Origin: Primulina eburnea
Taxonomy: Eukaryota; Streptophyta; Magnoliopsida; Lamiales; Gesneriaceae
DNA: 64,000 bases
Assembly (NCBI RefSeq): GCF_022965805.1
Contig: NW_027331361.1
Coordinates: 1-64,000, forward strand
Direction: 5' to 3'
Position 1 is the stretch's first letter, and every line of letters begins with the position of its first letter. The notes under the pieces are model-generated. The model made no database searches. It saw only the letters and a list, made by a program, of their open reading frames with translations, and had not been told where the DNA came from. Of this stretch, positions 21,756 to 34,048 are shown one piece after another. The position numbers and the translations under genes were made by a program.

Positions 21756-24069
21756 TCACATCTCTGTAATGTGTTACAGGTGATGGGAAGAAGTAGGAAG
21801 CTTAAGGAAGGTGTGACCTTCTTGAGAATGGGCAATGGAGCAAGAGTTGCTTCCAAGGCTGTTGAGGATGTTTACTTATTGTTGAACAATAGTTTAAGTT
21901 AATTTTGTGAGATGTTTTGTTTGTACCTAATTTTGTAAAACATTGTTTCCATTTCTATTATGATAAAAATGGATATTCTTGTTTATTTAGCAAAGGTGTT
22001 TGCAACATTTACAAGAATGAATGTTTAATTGGTACTTGAGAACTTGAAAAACGATCTCTATAACTTAAAAGTAAAAGATATTCTACTAAATGTCCATTCA
22101 AAGGCAGACACCATATGAGATATGGATGGGTAAGCCTCCCAAATATTCTTATCTTAGAATATGGGAGCCCTGCTTATGTGAAGCAGGTAAGTGGGAGATA
22201 AATTGGATTGTTGATCCATTTTATGTTACTTTGTGGGATATCTAAGGAATTAAGATTGGATATCATTTCTATCATCCCCTAGAAACAAAGGTGTTTGTTT
22301 CTTGGAATGCAACCTTTTTGGGAAAAGGATTTTCTATTAGATAGAAAAAGGGAGATGATAGAACTCGAAGAGGTTCGAGAGACACCCACAACAATAGAAC
22401 CCACACCCGAAGAGCCAAGAGAGGAGATACAAGCTCCTAGCAGATACGAGAGAGTCTCGAGACCACCTATGAGGTATGGTCAGCTTCTTGAAGAAGGCCA
22501 TGATGAGCCTAACCATGGATGTGATCCAAGGACCTTCAAGGAAGCGTTATCTGATGCCGATTCATCCAAGTGACTTGAAGCAATGGAATCTGAGTTGAAT
22601 TCCATGCATTCGAACCAAGTGTAGGATCTTGTGGATCCACCTGAGGGAACTGTTCCTACAGGGACTTGGGGAGGATGGGAAGGTGTTGACTTTCAAGGCG
22701 CGATTGGTGGCAAAAGGATGTACTCAAAGACAAGGAGTTGACTTTGAGGAAACCTTTTCCCAGTCGTAATGTTCAAGTCCATAAGGATTTTGCTAGCCAT
22801 AGCTGCATGGTATGACTATGAGATATGGCAGATGGATGTCAAGACAAACTTTCTTAAATGGGGATTTTAAGAAAATTTACATGTCTAAACCTGAAGGGTT
22901 TACATCTATCGGAAGTGAGCATATGGTATGCAAACTTCAGAGATCTATTTATGATCTAAAGCAGGCATCTAGGAGTTGGAACCTCAGATTCGACAGTACA
23001 ATCAAATAGTTTGATTTACTGTGAATCATGAGGGACCCTATGTGTATAAGAAGGTCAGTGGGAGTGTTGTGACATTCCTGGTGCTTTATGTTGATGACAT
23101 TCTAATCTTTGGGAATGATGTAGGAATGTTGCAATCAACAAAGATATGGTTAGCGAGTAAGTTCTCGATGAAGGACTTGGGTGAAGCATCTTTTGTATTG
23201 GGATACAGATCTATTGAGATAGATCGAAAAGATGACTTGGTCTCACCCAGTCCACATACATGATACCATCATGAAGCGGTTCTCGATGGATGCGTCCTTG
23301 AGAGGACATCTACCAATGTGTCATGGCGTGTCCCTATCCAAGTCTGTCTCCTGAGACTGATGCAGAGATAGTGACGATGACACGCATTCCGTATGCTTCG
23401 GAAATTGGTAATATCATGTATGGGATGATATCTACACGTCCTGACGTGGCGTTTGCACTATATGTGGTGAAATGATATCATTCGAACCCTGGTCTTCCAC
23501 ACCTGAAAGCTGTGAAAGACATCCTCAAGTTGTTGAGAAGGACCAATAAGTTGTTCTTGGTCTATGGGGGTAGAGAACTGAAATTGGAAGGCTATACTGA
23601 CTCTAGCTTCCAAAGCGATATCGATAACTCGAAGTCAACCTCTAGTTTCGTATTCATGCTCAACGGTGCTGCTGTCTCTTGGAAGAGTTCCAAGTAAGAC
23701 AATATTACGGATTCCAGCACAGAGGCCGAATACATTGCTGCATCAGATGCAGCAAGAGAGGCTGTTTGGATAAGGAATTTCGTCCAAGAGTTGGACGTCA
23801 TTCCTAATGGAATTGCTCCTATCCCGGTGTTGTGTGACAACACGGGAGCTATAGCTCAAGCAAAGGAGCCAAGGTCTCATCAGAAATCCAAACTAGTATT
23901 GAGAAAGTACCACATCCTCGGAGAGATTGTGGAAAGAAGAGTAGTGTCTATTGACAAAGTCGGCTCCACAGATTATGTTGTTGATCCACTAGCTAAGCCT
24001 TTACCTGGACCATTGTTCGACAAGCATCGCGAATCAATGGGTTTTAAGCATAAGGGTAGTTGGCTCTAG
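21756..24069 (+). pseudogene. Element C pol remnant (Copia), integrase deleted
   Basis: Degenerate Copia Pol. Recognisable pieces are the protease tail (21780-22080, many stops), the linker after integrase (KREMIELEEVRE, 22340-22573), reverse transcriptase fragments (22812-23009; 23021-23263 with YVDDIL) and RNase H (23512-24069, ending GSWL). Relative to D, about 219 codons covering the integrase zinc region and DDE core are missing at a junction near 22090. A ~30-bp gap near 22663 and a 1-base loss near 22757 are also present. G has the same deletions, so most damage predates this insertion. Confidence 0.9.
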
Positions 24070-24070
24070 T

Positions 24071-24083
24071 GCAAGTGGGAGAT
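24071..24083 (+). other. Element C polypurine tract
   Basis: GCAAGTGGGAGAT directly before the 3' LTR, a standard Copia plus-strand primer. It is identical in D (minus strand, 47694-47682). Confidence 0.85.
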
Positions 24084-26241
24084 TGTTAGAGTAGGTGCCC
24101 GTCGAGCCAAGTGTTGGCCGAGTGTTCACAATGAAACTCTATGAATAAGCAGTCTTTATTTTAATAATATTTGAAATTATTACTTTGGCAAATCTTTATC
24201 TGTATACCCATGCTAGCTGCATAGATAAAGCCCTTGAATATACAAATAGTAGAAAGAATATGAGATGCTCATATGATGAGTATCATGAAACTCATATTTG
24301 TAATACTGTATATTCTAAACGGTTCCTAGTCGATTCAGCCGCCACTAAGAAGGATATAGGCCGCTCGAGTTAGAGACTAGTATCTGCGATGTGAGTACCA
24401 TGTTTCATTGGTAGGGGACATTGTGATGTCCGAACATGCAGATAGGTGCTCCTTGTAGAGTGCACTGAACAACCCTCCATAAAAGGACTTTCCAAGTGGT
24501 TCTCACTTATCGAGTGGAAAAGTCCTGGTTTATGGTTGTACAGAATTAGTCCTTATGACCCGGGACAACATTGAGACTCTATGTGCTAGAATTACACTTT
24601 GACTTGTTTACCGACTCTCATGGGGTCATCAGGTGGCAAGGTTGGGTGTTCTGTCGAAACACATAGGAGTCGATGCATTGTAGTCGGGGATTCACCGCTT
24701 ACCTTCGGGTATGGATATCCTATGTGTTATCATGTGTATGTAGATCGAAATCTCTGGCCAGAGTATGGTTGTAATTATGAAAGGTGTTTCATAGATTGCA
24801 CCATCGATGCAACTACGACATGACACATAGTATCGATTCATTGACAACTCTCGATAAACCAATGGTTGTCGAATCGATCGGGATATATGAGTTGAAGGGA
24901 CCGTACTGTACGCTAACCATAATTGAATGGTTCTTGCAGGCACTATCATGTGATACCTAGGGAATCACGTAAGCGATGCTGCTAGGCGTTTAACGTGATT
25001 GGTTGGGTACTATCAGACTTGAGTTCTGACGTTCTTACTATCAAGGAGTTGATAAGTAAGAATGGAGCAATTGGGGTATGCTCGAATAAGGACATGTTTA
25101 GTCCGAATCACATGGAGATGTGAACCCACGGCTAGTTGTATCAATGAACCATTGAGGGCCACACAAGTACTAGCTTTGTAAATCCCGATGAGAAGTAAAA
25201 ATAGTTCAATGTGTTGAACGGCTTATAAAGGAGTTTATAAGCGTAAGGAAACTTAGAAGTATGACTTCTATAAAGGAGAAAATAGTTCAATGTGTTGAAC
25301 GACTTATAAATGAGTTTATAAGTGCAAAGAAAAATAGAAGTATGACTTCTATGAGAGAAATATAAATTTTAATTTATGGAAGTGTTCCTAGATTAAAATT
25401 TGGCCAAGTGACTAATGTTTTTGAAAATTGTGATTTTCATAAACATTATTATGGACTAAATTAAATTAATTCAAGTGTTGAATTAATTAAACACTAGTGG
25501 GCCTAGTAGAGCCCAAATAATTAAATTAATTCAAGTGTTGGATTAATTAAATAATATTGAGTCTTGTAGAGCTCAATTAAAATAATTATTTAACTAGTGG
25601 GACTTGGGTAAATTCAAGTAATGTTTAATTAGTCTCAAATGTGTTTGAGATTATTAAATTTAGTCCAAAGTTTTTAATTTGATTAAAAACTATATAATAT
25701 GCATGCATGGGAGGTGAAGGGTTGGAGATTACTTTTTATTAAAATAATGCAAGGCATGCACCTTTTGCTTTTTGCTTTTCTCACAACCAAGGAAAGGAAT
25801 TAACTCATTCTCCCTTCCCTCCCACTTTGAGATGGCCGAAACTCTCTTGAGTTTTCTCTCCAATTTTTCTCTTCTTTTGTGTTCTTCAATTTGTTGGAGA
25901 ATACACACACTTCTCTTTGAAAAATCCTCACATTTTTCTAGTGCAAATTGTGAGGGGATCTACCTAGTTGGTGGTGGGCCTAATTTGAAGGAAAGATTCA
26001 AGGATTTGGAGGAGGAGCTTGTAGATCTTCATGCCTTGAGGAGCTTTGTTGTTTGACAACAAAGTTGGAGCCACAATCAACTTTTAAAGTTGATAGGTAA
26101 TACTTTCTTAACATCCTATGAATGTTTTTGTTTTGTAAATATTACACAAGATTTTTATATGGGGTGGCCGAAATTATGCCTCAAAATTTTCGAATTTTTG
26201 CTTCCGTTGCGTTTCCGGCCACCGTAACCGGTCCGCTTTCA
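24084..26241 (+). repeat. Element C 3' LTR
   Basis: 2158 bp, indistinguishable by eye from 16851-19008. It is followed by GCTTC at 26242-26246, after which gag of B resumes. Confidence 0.95.
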
Positions 26242-26849
26242 GCTTCTGCACCTTTGGCTCGATTCAATGCATCCGAGAAATTATCGGGTCTCCCAGTATT
26301 GACCAACGTAAAGATATCTGGATTCAGGCCATTTATAAACTGATCTGCCATGGCCTCATCATTTCCTGAAACATGAGGTGCAAAACGGAGCAAATAAGAG
26401 AATTTGGCAACGTACTCCTCAATGTTCAATTGCCCTTGCCTCAGATTGGCAAATTCTGCACCTTTATCCTTGCGATAAGAGATGGGAAAGAAACGCTGAT
26501 AGAATTCCGTCTTGAATACCTTCCACGTAATCTCGGTACCCCGCTGCTCTAAAGCTCTCCTAATGTTCAACCACCAATTCTTGGCTATATCTTGCAATTG
26601 ATGGCCAATGAGCTTTATTCTCTTCTCGTCACCATACTCCAAAGAGTCGAATAGCATTTCAATGTCCTCAAGCCAACTTTCGCACTCGATGGCATTCTCG
26701 GTACCTTTTAAGGTGGGAGGTCGAAAGGATTGGAATCGCTTCAGCAACGTCTCCATAGGGGTCGCTGTAACATCCATAGGATCTCCGGATGTGCTCCCCT
26801 GTTCTGGCGCTGCTGGTCGTAGAGGTACTGCTGCTCTTCTAGGTGGCAT
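26242..26849 (-). CDS. Element B gag, N-terminal part
   Basis: The first ~200 residues of the B Gag, starting [10 protein letters not shown] at 26849 with the Gag core motifs [33 protein letters not shown] and INGLNPDIF. It is nearly identical to A. Homology ends at 26242 at the Copia C insertion; the frame readable to 26181 is LTR sequence. The rest of the protein resumes at 16845. Confidence 0.92.
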
Positions 26850-27080
26850 ATCTAATAATCCAAAGGATTAGTATACAATATATACAACTGTCTCAGCCAT
26901 CCTCTAGTCAGTTACCTCTGATCTAGAATCAGTTCTGATTCAGTTTATCACATGCTGAAAGAAATCAAACACAAACAACATGTAATAGGAAAGCAATAAT
27001 CATGCTAGCACATCATAAGCAAGGAAGAAGACTCGATATACCCCGCTCATTCTATCCTATCTCAGTCTAAAGGAACTCTC

Positions 27081-27093
27081 GGCTCTGATACCA
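27081..27093 (-). other. Element B primer-binding site (tRNA-iMet)
   Basis: The minus strand reads TGGTATCAGAGCC five bases inside the 5' LTR, the same as in A. About 230 bp of leader (26850-27080) separates it from gag. Confidence 0.92.
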
Positions 27094-27098
27094 CCTGT

Positions 27099-29023
27099 TG
27101 TGGGGACCCGGGCTCTAATTCTTTTTCTTGGGATTAAATGGATCATTAATATAAAATGTGGGTCAAATTTTCGCTTTTTAACATTCAATCAAATGTTACT
27201 AACTAGGCATAAAACATGTCTCTATTTTATTACATTAGCATAATATACAAATATAAAATACAAGTCTTGTTCTTACAACTAGTGTCCAGTACCATCTATA
27301 ACCAAACGGTAGTACAAGTCTAGCCAAAAGAACCACTAGTTCTCTGCTGCGCCCGAGATCACCACGCTATGTCCATCGCTCATCTCTGTCGTGACCCAGA
27401 TCCTGCCCCACCTGTTGTTATGCACACATACAGACATAACAACAGCCGGAAAACCGGTGAGAACAAATCCCAGTATAAACATGTATACATGCAATACAAC
27501 AATCTAACACATGAAACATGCTAATATGAATGTCATTCATATATAATCATGCAATGCGAGCCTAATCATGTCTAGATGCGACTCGACTAAAACTCTAGGG
27601 ATCCCGTTGTGAATAAGACGTCACTGGCTGTCACCTACCCTACCAATCGAGGTGATGTACGTCTTATTCCTAGACTTCGGCCTGATCTGTATCCGCGTCT
27701 ACAATAGGGGCGGTGATCTTCCCCTAAGCTGAGATATCGCCGAACATCTAGTAGTCTGCCTGAACTCCAGACTGCCCTATCTTAATGCATGAATACAAAA
27801 TCTGTAAACAAGCATAATGCAATGCTACACGATCTGTAAACAAAGCATAGCAAGATCTGCATACAAGTTCTATAAACAAATCTATAACAATCATAATCAT
27901 ATCCAGATATAAACAATAAAACAAATATGTGATTTTGGTTGGGAAACTCAAATGTGATCTCATTTGAGTCGTGATTCCCCAAACAAAACATGTACTATAC
28001 CTTTCTTCGCACAGTTGCTGTCACGGTTGACAATACGAATCTGAAATGGAAATGTATAATAATTACACGATCAATTACTAACTCTAGTCAATACCTACAC
28101 TATCAATAATCAATCTCGGTATTGACTTTGACGGCATAACGACGTATATTCTTAATAAACCGAGTAATTCACACTTCAATAATTCCTCACAATATCGATA
28201 TTCCAACCACAATCTCATGCTATCTCAATAATCAACTTCTCAGAATATTATACACTTAAAATCTGCACAATCTCGATTCCATACATGCTGGAAATTCATA
28301 GTAAATGCATACGATATCCAATATTCAATCCGTTAATGCATATACGATGCTCGTTATAACAAGAACACACTATAACCAACATATCATAATTTCCTTCATC
28401 CATAAAATCTGAACCATGATGGAATCGAAGGAAGCTTACATCCCCTTAAAGCCCTTGAAGCGAGGAACAAGAATCTTTACTTGGAATAAAATTTGGATGG
28501 CTAAATCTTGAGATATTTACCTTCAAAGCCTTGAAGAACTTGGAGGGATTCTCGATTTCTGCCTACTGAAATGAGAAAAAGATGACTCAGGTTCGACTTA
28601 TATTTATACCCCTGCCATGTGTCACGTTGAGAACAAGAGTCCTTTCTCGCAGGTATCACCGCGGGTGCGGTAATCTAAGGAGCGCGGGTGCGCGATGGCT
28701 TCGGCAGAACTTTTGTTTTTTCCAAGTGATGACCGCGGGTGCGGTCATGTACATACCGCGGGTGCGGTCTCAGCACCGCAGGTGCGGTCTAAGTCTACCG
28801 CGGGTGCGGTATGGCTACGGGAATGTTATTAATTTTCTGCTCATTTCACCGCGGGTGCGGTGCTTGCCAGACCGCGGGTGCGGTCTTGCACATCTAAAAT
28901 TTCATATTTTCCCGCATCGTTTCGCCCCGTCTGTTCTTGCGTTTCGTAATCCACTATCTCCAATAATCTCAGGCATTACATTTCTTAATTTCTATCTGTT
29001 CATATTCAATCTAGGGCATTACA
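27099..29023 (-). repeat. Element B 5' LTR
   Basis: 1925 bp, paired with 10894-12819 with about 13 differences noticed. Both LTRs share a duplicated terminus, GGCATTACA at 28972-28980 and again at 29015-29023. Confidence 0.94.
28598..28884 (-). promoter_or_regulatory. Element B LTR promoter: TATA box plus ACCGCGGGTGCGGT cluster
   Basis: The minus strand has GTATAAATATAA at 28609-28598. Upstream at 28658-28884 are eight copies or variants of the 14-bp inverted repeat ACCGCGGGTGCGGT. The same motif, in the same orientation relative to the element, is in the LTRs of E and F, whose surrounding sequence is otherwise different. Confidence 0.7.
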
Positions 29024-29028
29024 CAAAC

Positions 29029-30595
29029 GGATGGACAAACTGTAGTTGTCAATAGGATTTTTGGAACACATTTGCGTGCTTTTCTTAAAAAGAACCTTGA
29101 TTGACATTTCTATGGACTTTATTTTGGGGTTGCCTAGGACTAAGAAGGTGAGGGATTCTATTTTTGTTGTTGTGGATAGATTTTATAAGATGGCACATTT
29201 TATAGCTTGTCATAAAACCGATGATGCTTCAAACATTGCGGATTTGTTCTTTAGAGAAGTCGTTATTTTGCACGGCATGCCTAGGACAATTGTTTCTGGT
29301 CGCGATGTTAAATTCTTGAGTTACTTTTGGAATACTTTATGGGCTAAACTTGGCACAAAATTGTTGTTTTCTACTACTTGTCATGCTCAAACGGATGGAC
29401 AAACTGAAGTTGTCAATAGGACTTTGGGAACACTTTTGCGTGCTATTCTTAAAAAGAACTTGGATTGACATTTCTATGGACTTTATTTTGGGGTTGCCTA
29501 GGACTAAGAAGGGTAGGGATTCTATTTTTGTTGTTGTGGATAGATTCTCTAAGATGGCACATTTTATAGCTTGTCATAAAACCGATGATGCTTCAAACAT
29601 TGCGGATTTGTTATTTAGAGAAGTCGTTAGGTTGCATGGCATGCCTAGGACTATTGTTTCTGGTCGCGATGTTAAATTCTTGAGTTACTTTTGGAAGACT
29701 TTATGGGCTAAACTTGGCACAAATTTTTATTTTCTACCACTTGTCATCCTCAAACGGATGGACAAACTGAAGTTATCAATAGGATTTTGGGAACACTTTT
29801 GCGTGCTTTTCTTAAAAAGAACCTTGAATGACATTTCTATGGACTTTAATTTGGGGTTGCCTAGGACTAAGAAGGGGAGGGATTCTATTTTTGTTGTTGT
29901 GGATAGATTCTCTAAGATGGCACATATAAAACCGATTATGCTTCAAACATTGCGGATTTGTTCTTTAGAGAAGTCGTTAGTTTGAATGGCATGCCTAGGA
30001 CAATTGTTTCTGGTCGCGATGTTAAATTCATGAGTTACTTTTGGAAGACTTTATGGGCCAAACTTGACAAAAAATTGTTGTTTTCTACTACATGTCATGC
30101 TCAAACGGATGGACAAACTGAAGTTGTCAATAGAACTTTGGGAACACTTTTGCGTGTTTCCTTAAAAAGAACTTGGATTGTCATTTCTATGGACTTTATT
30201 TTGGGGTTGTCCTGGACTAAGAAGGGGAGGGATTCTATTTTTGTGGTTGTGGATAGATTCTCTAAGATGGCACATTTTATAGCTTGTCATAAAATCGATG
30301 ATGCTTCAAACATTGCGGGTATGTTCTTTAGAGAAGTCGCTAGGTTGCATGGCATGCCTAGGACTATTGATTCTGTTCGCGATGTTAAACTCTTGAGTTA
30401 CTTTTGGAATACTTTATGGGCTAAACTTGGCACAAAATTGTTGTTTTCTACTACTTGTCATGCTCAAACGGATGGACAAACTGTAGTTGTCAATAGAACT
30501 TTGGGAACACTTTTGCGTGTTATTTTTAAAAAGAACTTTGATTGACATTTCTATGGACTTTATTTTGTGGTTGCCAAGGACTAAGAAGGGGAGGG
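29029..30595 (+). repeat. Integrase-derived 364-bp tandem satellite, segment 2
   Basis: About 4.3 units continuing segment 1 after removal of B. The last four units (about 29465-30595) repeat the private variants of the first units of segment 1: the short AHIKPIMLQ unit, then LSWTKKG with [11 protein letters not shown], then a TTGTGGTTGCC start. A multi-unit block has therefore been duplicated. F2 interrupts it at 30595. Confidence 0.87.
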
Positions 30596-30767
30596 TGTAA
30601 TGCCCGGAAATTTAATTACCGTAATCTGAATTGATTTGGATATGATTACTGTAATCGGAGATTAATTCGGAATGATTTATTGAATTAATCAAGATAATTA
30701 TAGACGGGACGCGTTCTTGTTAGATTTTGAAAGGAAGAATATTCCGTGGGCGTGACTCGAGGGTCTT

Positions 30768-31120
30768 GCGCATATGCGCGAGAAGTGTACGCGCATATGC
30801 GCGAGCCATGCGAGAAGCCAAGGGAGAAATCCAGAAAGTTTGGCGCACATGCGCGGTGTAAGTGCGCGCACATGCGCGGCAAGGCCAGAACCAGTGGCGC
30901 ATATGCGCGAGTAGAGTGGCGCATATGCGCGGGAGGGCCAGAAGGGGTGGCGCATATGCGCGGAATTAATGGCGCATATGCGCGAGTAGCATTTTCGCCG
31001 AGACAGTAGGTCTCGCGCATATGCGCGAGTAGTGGCCGCGCATATGCGCGAGACGTGCTGCGTGAAGAAGTACGCCACTTGTCTTGCATGCATGAAACAT
31101 ATATATATATATATATATAT
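30768..31120 (+). promoter_or_regulatory. Element F2 LTR promoter: GCGCATATGCGC cluster plus AT-rich TATA region
   Basis: Ten copies of the perfect 12-bp palindrome GCGCATATGCGC (two with a C for the central T) lie between 30768 and 31049. They are followed 50 bp downstream by an (AT)n run at 31099-31120 that can serve as a TATA box. This whole region is absent from the 3' LTR of the same element. Confidence 0.65.
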
Positions 31121-32058
31121 GTATGTAAAGAATCGAAATTCTCAGAATTGCTGGAGAAAAGAAATCGGTTTTGAGGGAAAAAAACTTCGTTCTTATTTTC
31201 TTAAATTGATTTGCGAGTAAACCGTCTATCTGAATTGAAATCCGACTTCGGTACTGTGTTACTATCAACGCAGGATACACAAGGACGTAAGTTTTATTAC
31301 GTTTAGACAAGATTTGAATTTATGATGTTGTTAGAATTGAATATGATTCAGATATGGTGTTTCTGCTACCGTAGATATTATAGAATCGAAGTCAGATTTA
31401 GAAATAGACTGGTTATGGCATTGTTATGAATTTTAGAGTTGATTTGATTGAGATTGCTATCAGAATTATGCTGTTATTCATTTTACAAGGTACATGTACT
31501 GAAGTTATAGATTGTACTGAGATTTATTAGGAATTCTGGTAGTGTAATTGTGATGTTAAGACTGACGGGATTACAAGACTGTAGCGTTATGCCATCCAAA
31601 CATCAGTTGGTACAGATTGATCAGATTCAGTATTGGTTTCTGTTATCTTGTAATATGGTTGATACGAATCAGATTATAGTTTATTCAGATATTAACCAGA
31701 CAGATGTTGAATTGGATTACACATTGATACAGTGTATTGGTTATTGTCATTTCAGATCAGATATGGACAAGTTTGACTTCGAGACTTCGTCTTCCTCAGA
31801 CGGGGAAGATAAAGGTATAATTCATGTGATATTCGGGAAGAACAACTCAATTGAGATCGCGTTGAGTTGCCCACTAAATCACATACTATACTCTTGTTAT
31901 GTTTTATATGATTATGTTATGATTATAAATTGTTATTCATGCATTAAGATAGGACAGTCTGGAGATCAGGCAGACTCTAGATGTTCGGCGATATCTCAGC
32001 TTAGGGGAAAATCACCTCCCCTATTGTAGATGTGGATACAGATCAGGCCGAAGTCTAG

Positions 32059-32117
32059 GAATAAGACGTACAACACCTCGATTGGTAGGGTAGGTGACAG
32101 CCAGTGACGTCTTATTC
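32059..32117 (+). other. Conserved LTR stem-loop (F2 5' LTR)
   Basis: Arms GAATAAGACGT (32059-32069) and ACGTCTTATTC (32107-32117), an 11-bp perfect stem. Inner CACCT and AGGTG can extend the pairing. It is repeated in the 3' LTR at 37222-37280. Confidence 0.6.
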
Positions 32118-32756
32118 ACCCCGGGATCCCTAGAGTTACAGATCGAGTCCAGTCTAGACATGGTTTGATAAGGACTGCATGCTTATATAGATGTGGCTCC
32201 TAGATCATGGGACCCATCGTTATTGCTTCCCGTTGTGCTAGCATGTTTTTATGATTTAGATTGGTTATATGCATGTTTAGCTGATTTGAAGTGCATGCTT
32301 GTTGTGATTAGATTTCATAGCTTATGAAATCTAATGTTGTGATTTTATTCATGACAGCATGTTTCATGAACTATTTTATGTATATACATGTTTACCATGT
32401 TTTATACTGGGATTTATTTCTCACCGGAGTTATCCGGCTGTTGTCTTGTTTTGTATGTGTGCATGGCAACAGGTGGGGCTGGATCAGGGTCAAGATGATG
32501 ATGAGAGAAGACGAGTGTAGCGTGGTGATTCCGGACTTACAGTAGACTTGGTTTTATTACTGGACTTTAGTAGTTGAACCTTAAATTAGCTTGTTGTACT
32601 TTAATACTGAAATGTATTTTATACAGACATGTATAGTATTTAGATTCCATTACCTTCAGCAGTTATATCTTAAAACGAAAAAATTTTTAGACCCTGTTTG
32701 ATCTTAATTGATAATTAAATCCCAAAGATGATTAGCGTCCGGGTCCCCACAACAGG

Positions 32757-32768
32757 TGGTATCAGAGC
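32757..32768 (+). other. Element F2 primer-binding site (tRNA-iMet)
   Basis: TGGTATCAGAGC, five bases inside the 5' LTR. The leader from 32769 to about 33119 shows no coding feature but matches the F leader at 60207-60452. Confidence 0.9.
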
Positions 32769-33196
32769 TTTAGGTTCTAGAGCTGAAGGTTCCTAGAGCT
32801 GATAGTTCCTTTAGCTATAGATTCTTTAGCGATAGATCTTTTAGAGATAGAAAAGATTGAGCGGGGTAGAAATTTTCTTTCCTTGCATGTGTGTGCTAGC
32901 ATGAGATTGATTTTAATGTTGACTGACATCGTGTGCTAGCATGAGACTATGTGTTACTGCTTAAAGATACATGTTTACCTGATTATATGATTTGAATTGG
33001 TATTATGTATTCTTGAATATGAATCAGATCGGATTCATGATCAGCAGTAAGATGATCATGATCAGAGAAAGATTGGTACAGATTTGTAGTACTAGATTTC
33101 TAATGTGTTTGGTAATCAGATGTACCGCCCAGAAGAATTCCAGAAAGAGGCAGTACTTCATATGATCCGACAGGTAGGTCAGAACCTCATATAGAT

Positions 33197-34048
33197 GTGT
33201 CAGAAATTCAGATGGAAACACAGGTACAGAGGTTCCAGTCGTTTCAGCCGCCGGTTCTGAAGGGAAATGAGACGTCAGCAGATTGTGAGAAGTGGCTTGA
33301 GGAGACAGAAATGTTATTTGAATTCCTAAATTTCACAGATGAGTGTAGAATTAGGCTTATTGAGAACCAATTGTATGAGACTGCAAGAAGATGGTGGTTA
33401 CTCACCAAAGGAGCTTTAGAGCAGAGTCGTTCAGTGATTACATGGAAGATCTTCAAGGTTGAGTTCTACCAAAGATTCTTCCCCGTATCATATAGAGAGG
33501 ACAGAAGTGCAGAGTTCACGAACCTAAGACAAGGACAGATGAGTATCGATGAGTATTTGGCACAGTTCTTCACCTTGTTACGGTTTGCCCCTTTTATAGC
33601 TAGAAATGATCATGCTATATCTAGTCAGTTCATTCAGGGATTAAATCCAGAAATACGTACATTGGTGAATGTGAAGCCATCGAGTAGTTTTGCTGATACC
33701 TTGAACAAGGCCAAAAGAGCAGAGACGGTTCTGACAGGACAACAGGGAGTCTTATATGATCTTCCAACATCAAATCCACAGCCACTGCCTTCTAGAGTTG
33801 AGATTGGCAGCAGCAGTGATAGGAAGAAAGAACCATTGAAGATTCAAAAGAAACAGTTCAAGAAGTTAGGAAGTGATTCCTCTAGTTCCAGCAGTCCTAG
33901 TCCGAGCTATACCGGAGTGTATTGTAGGACGTGTGGAGGGCGACATTCCACAGAACAATGTAAAGGAGTGCTTGGTAAATGTAATGTGTGTAAGCAAACG
34001 GGACACTTTGCTAAGGTTTGTCCCCAGAAGGGTTCTCGAAGATCTTAA
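33197..34048 (+). CDS. Element F2 Gag
   Basis: A Gag frame of up to 283 codons. It opens with GTG; the first ATG in frame is at 33212 (METQVQRFQSFQPP). An upstream ATG at 33120 (MYRPEEFQKEAV) is in another frame and may be the original start, cut off by a small shift. Gag core motifs are WLEETEMLFEF, RRWWLLTKGALEQ, FFPVSYREDRSAEF and IQGLNPEIRTL. A serine-rich linker precedes a CRTCGGRHSTEQC knuckle and the CCHC knuckle CNVCKQTGHFAKVC. It ends just after the knuckle, before protease. It is clearly homologous to, but diverged from, Gag of A and B. Confidence 0.85.
   Translation: MSEIQMETQVQRFQSFQPPVLKGNETSADCEKWLEETEMLFEFLNFTDECRIRLIENQLYETARRWWLLTKGALEQSRSVITWKIFKVEFYQRFFPVSYREDRSAEFTNLRQGQMSIDEYLAQFFTLLRFAPFIARNDHAISSQFIQGLNPEIRTLVNVKPSSSFADTLNKAKRAETVLTGQQGVLYDLPTSNPQPLPSRVEIGSSSDRKKEPLKIQKKQFKKLGSDSSSSSSPSPSYTGVYCRTCGGRHSTEQCKGVLGKCNVCKQTGHFAKVCPQKGSRRS

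Larger units (their letters stand above)
16846..26246 (+). mobile_element. Element C: young, non-autonomous Ty1/Copia retrotransposon
   Basis: Inserted in the gag of B with the target duplication GCTTC (16846-16850 and 26242-26246). Both LTRs are 2158 bp and I found no difference between them, so insertion is very recent. It keeps a tRNA-Met primer site, a 1.8-kb leader, an intact 305-residue gag frame and a polypurine tract. The pol region has stops, shifts and deletions, including loss of the entire integrase domain (junction near 22090). A coding-dead element with identical LTRs implies mobilisation in trans. Confidence 0.95.
10889..29028 (-). mobile_element. Element B: Ty3/Gypsy (Tekay/Del-like) retrotransposon carrying a nested Copia
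   Basis: LTRs of 1926 and 1925 bp bound the element, and the target duplication CAAAC is intact at 10889-10893 and 29024-29028. Without the nested Copia C (16846-26246) the element is about 8.7 kb. Its coding region is close to that of A at protein level, but its LTR start half is unrelated to A's. I counted about 13 LTR differences, more than in A or C, which fits B being older than C. The polyprotein is broken by C within gag and by one TGA at 13719-13721. It inserted into the satellite, whose unit resumes at 29029. Confidence 0.95.
30596..32751 (+). repeat. Element F2 5' LTR
   Basis: 2156 bp, TGTAATGCCCGG to GGTCCCCACA. It has the motif cluster (30768-31049), an (AT)n run (31099-31120) and the conserved stem-loop (32059-32117). 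An imperfect 38-bp subterminal duplication (ATTACCGTAATCTGA / ATTACTGTAATCGGA) begins near 30616. Downstream frames such as 31550-32029 are LTR sequence, with no recognisable product. Confidence 0.93.

Noticed and set aside
30768..31049. Regularly spaced short repeats resembling a CRISPR array
   Set aside because: The repeats are only 12-14 bp, spacing is irregular, and they lie inside a plant LTR and repeat in its relatives. There are no cas genes and the genome is eukaryotic.
31550..32029. A 159-codon frame present in both F2 LTRs
   Set aside because: It lies in the transcribed half of the LTR and spans non-coding conserved blocks. The F LTR has only broken traces of it, so a protein is not supported.
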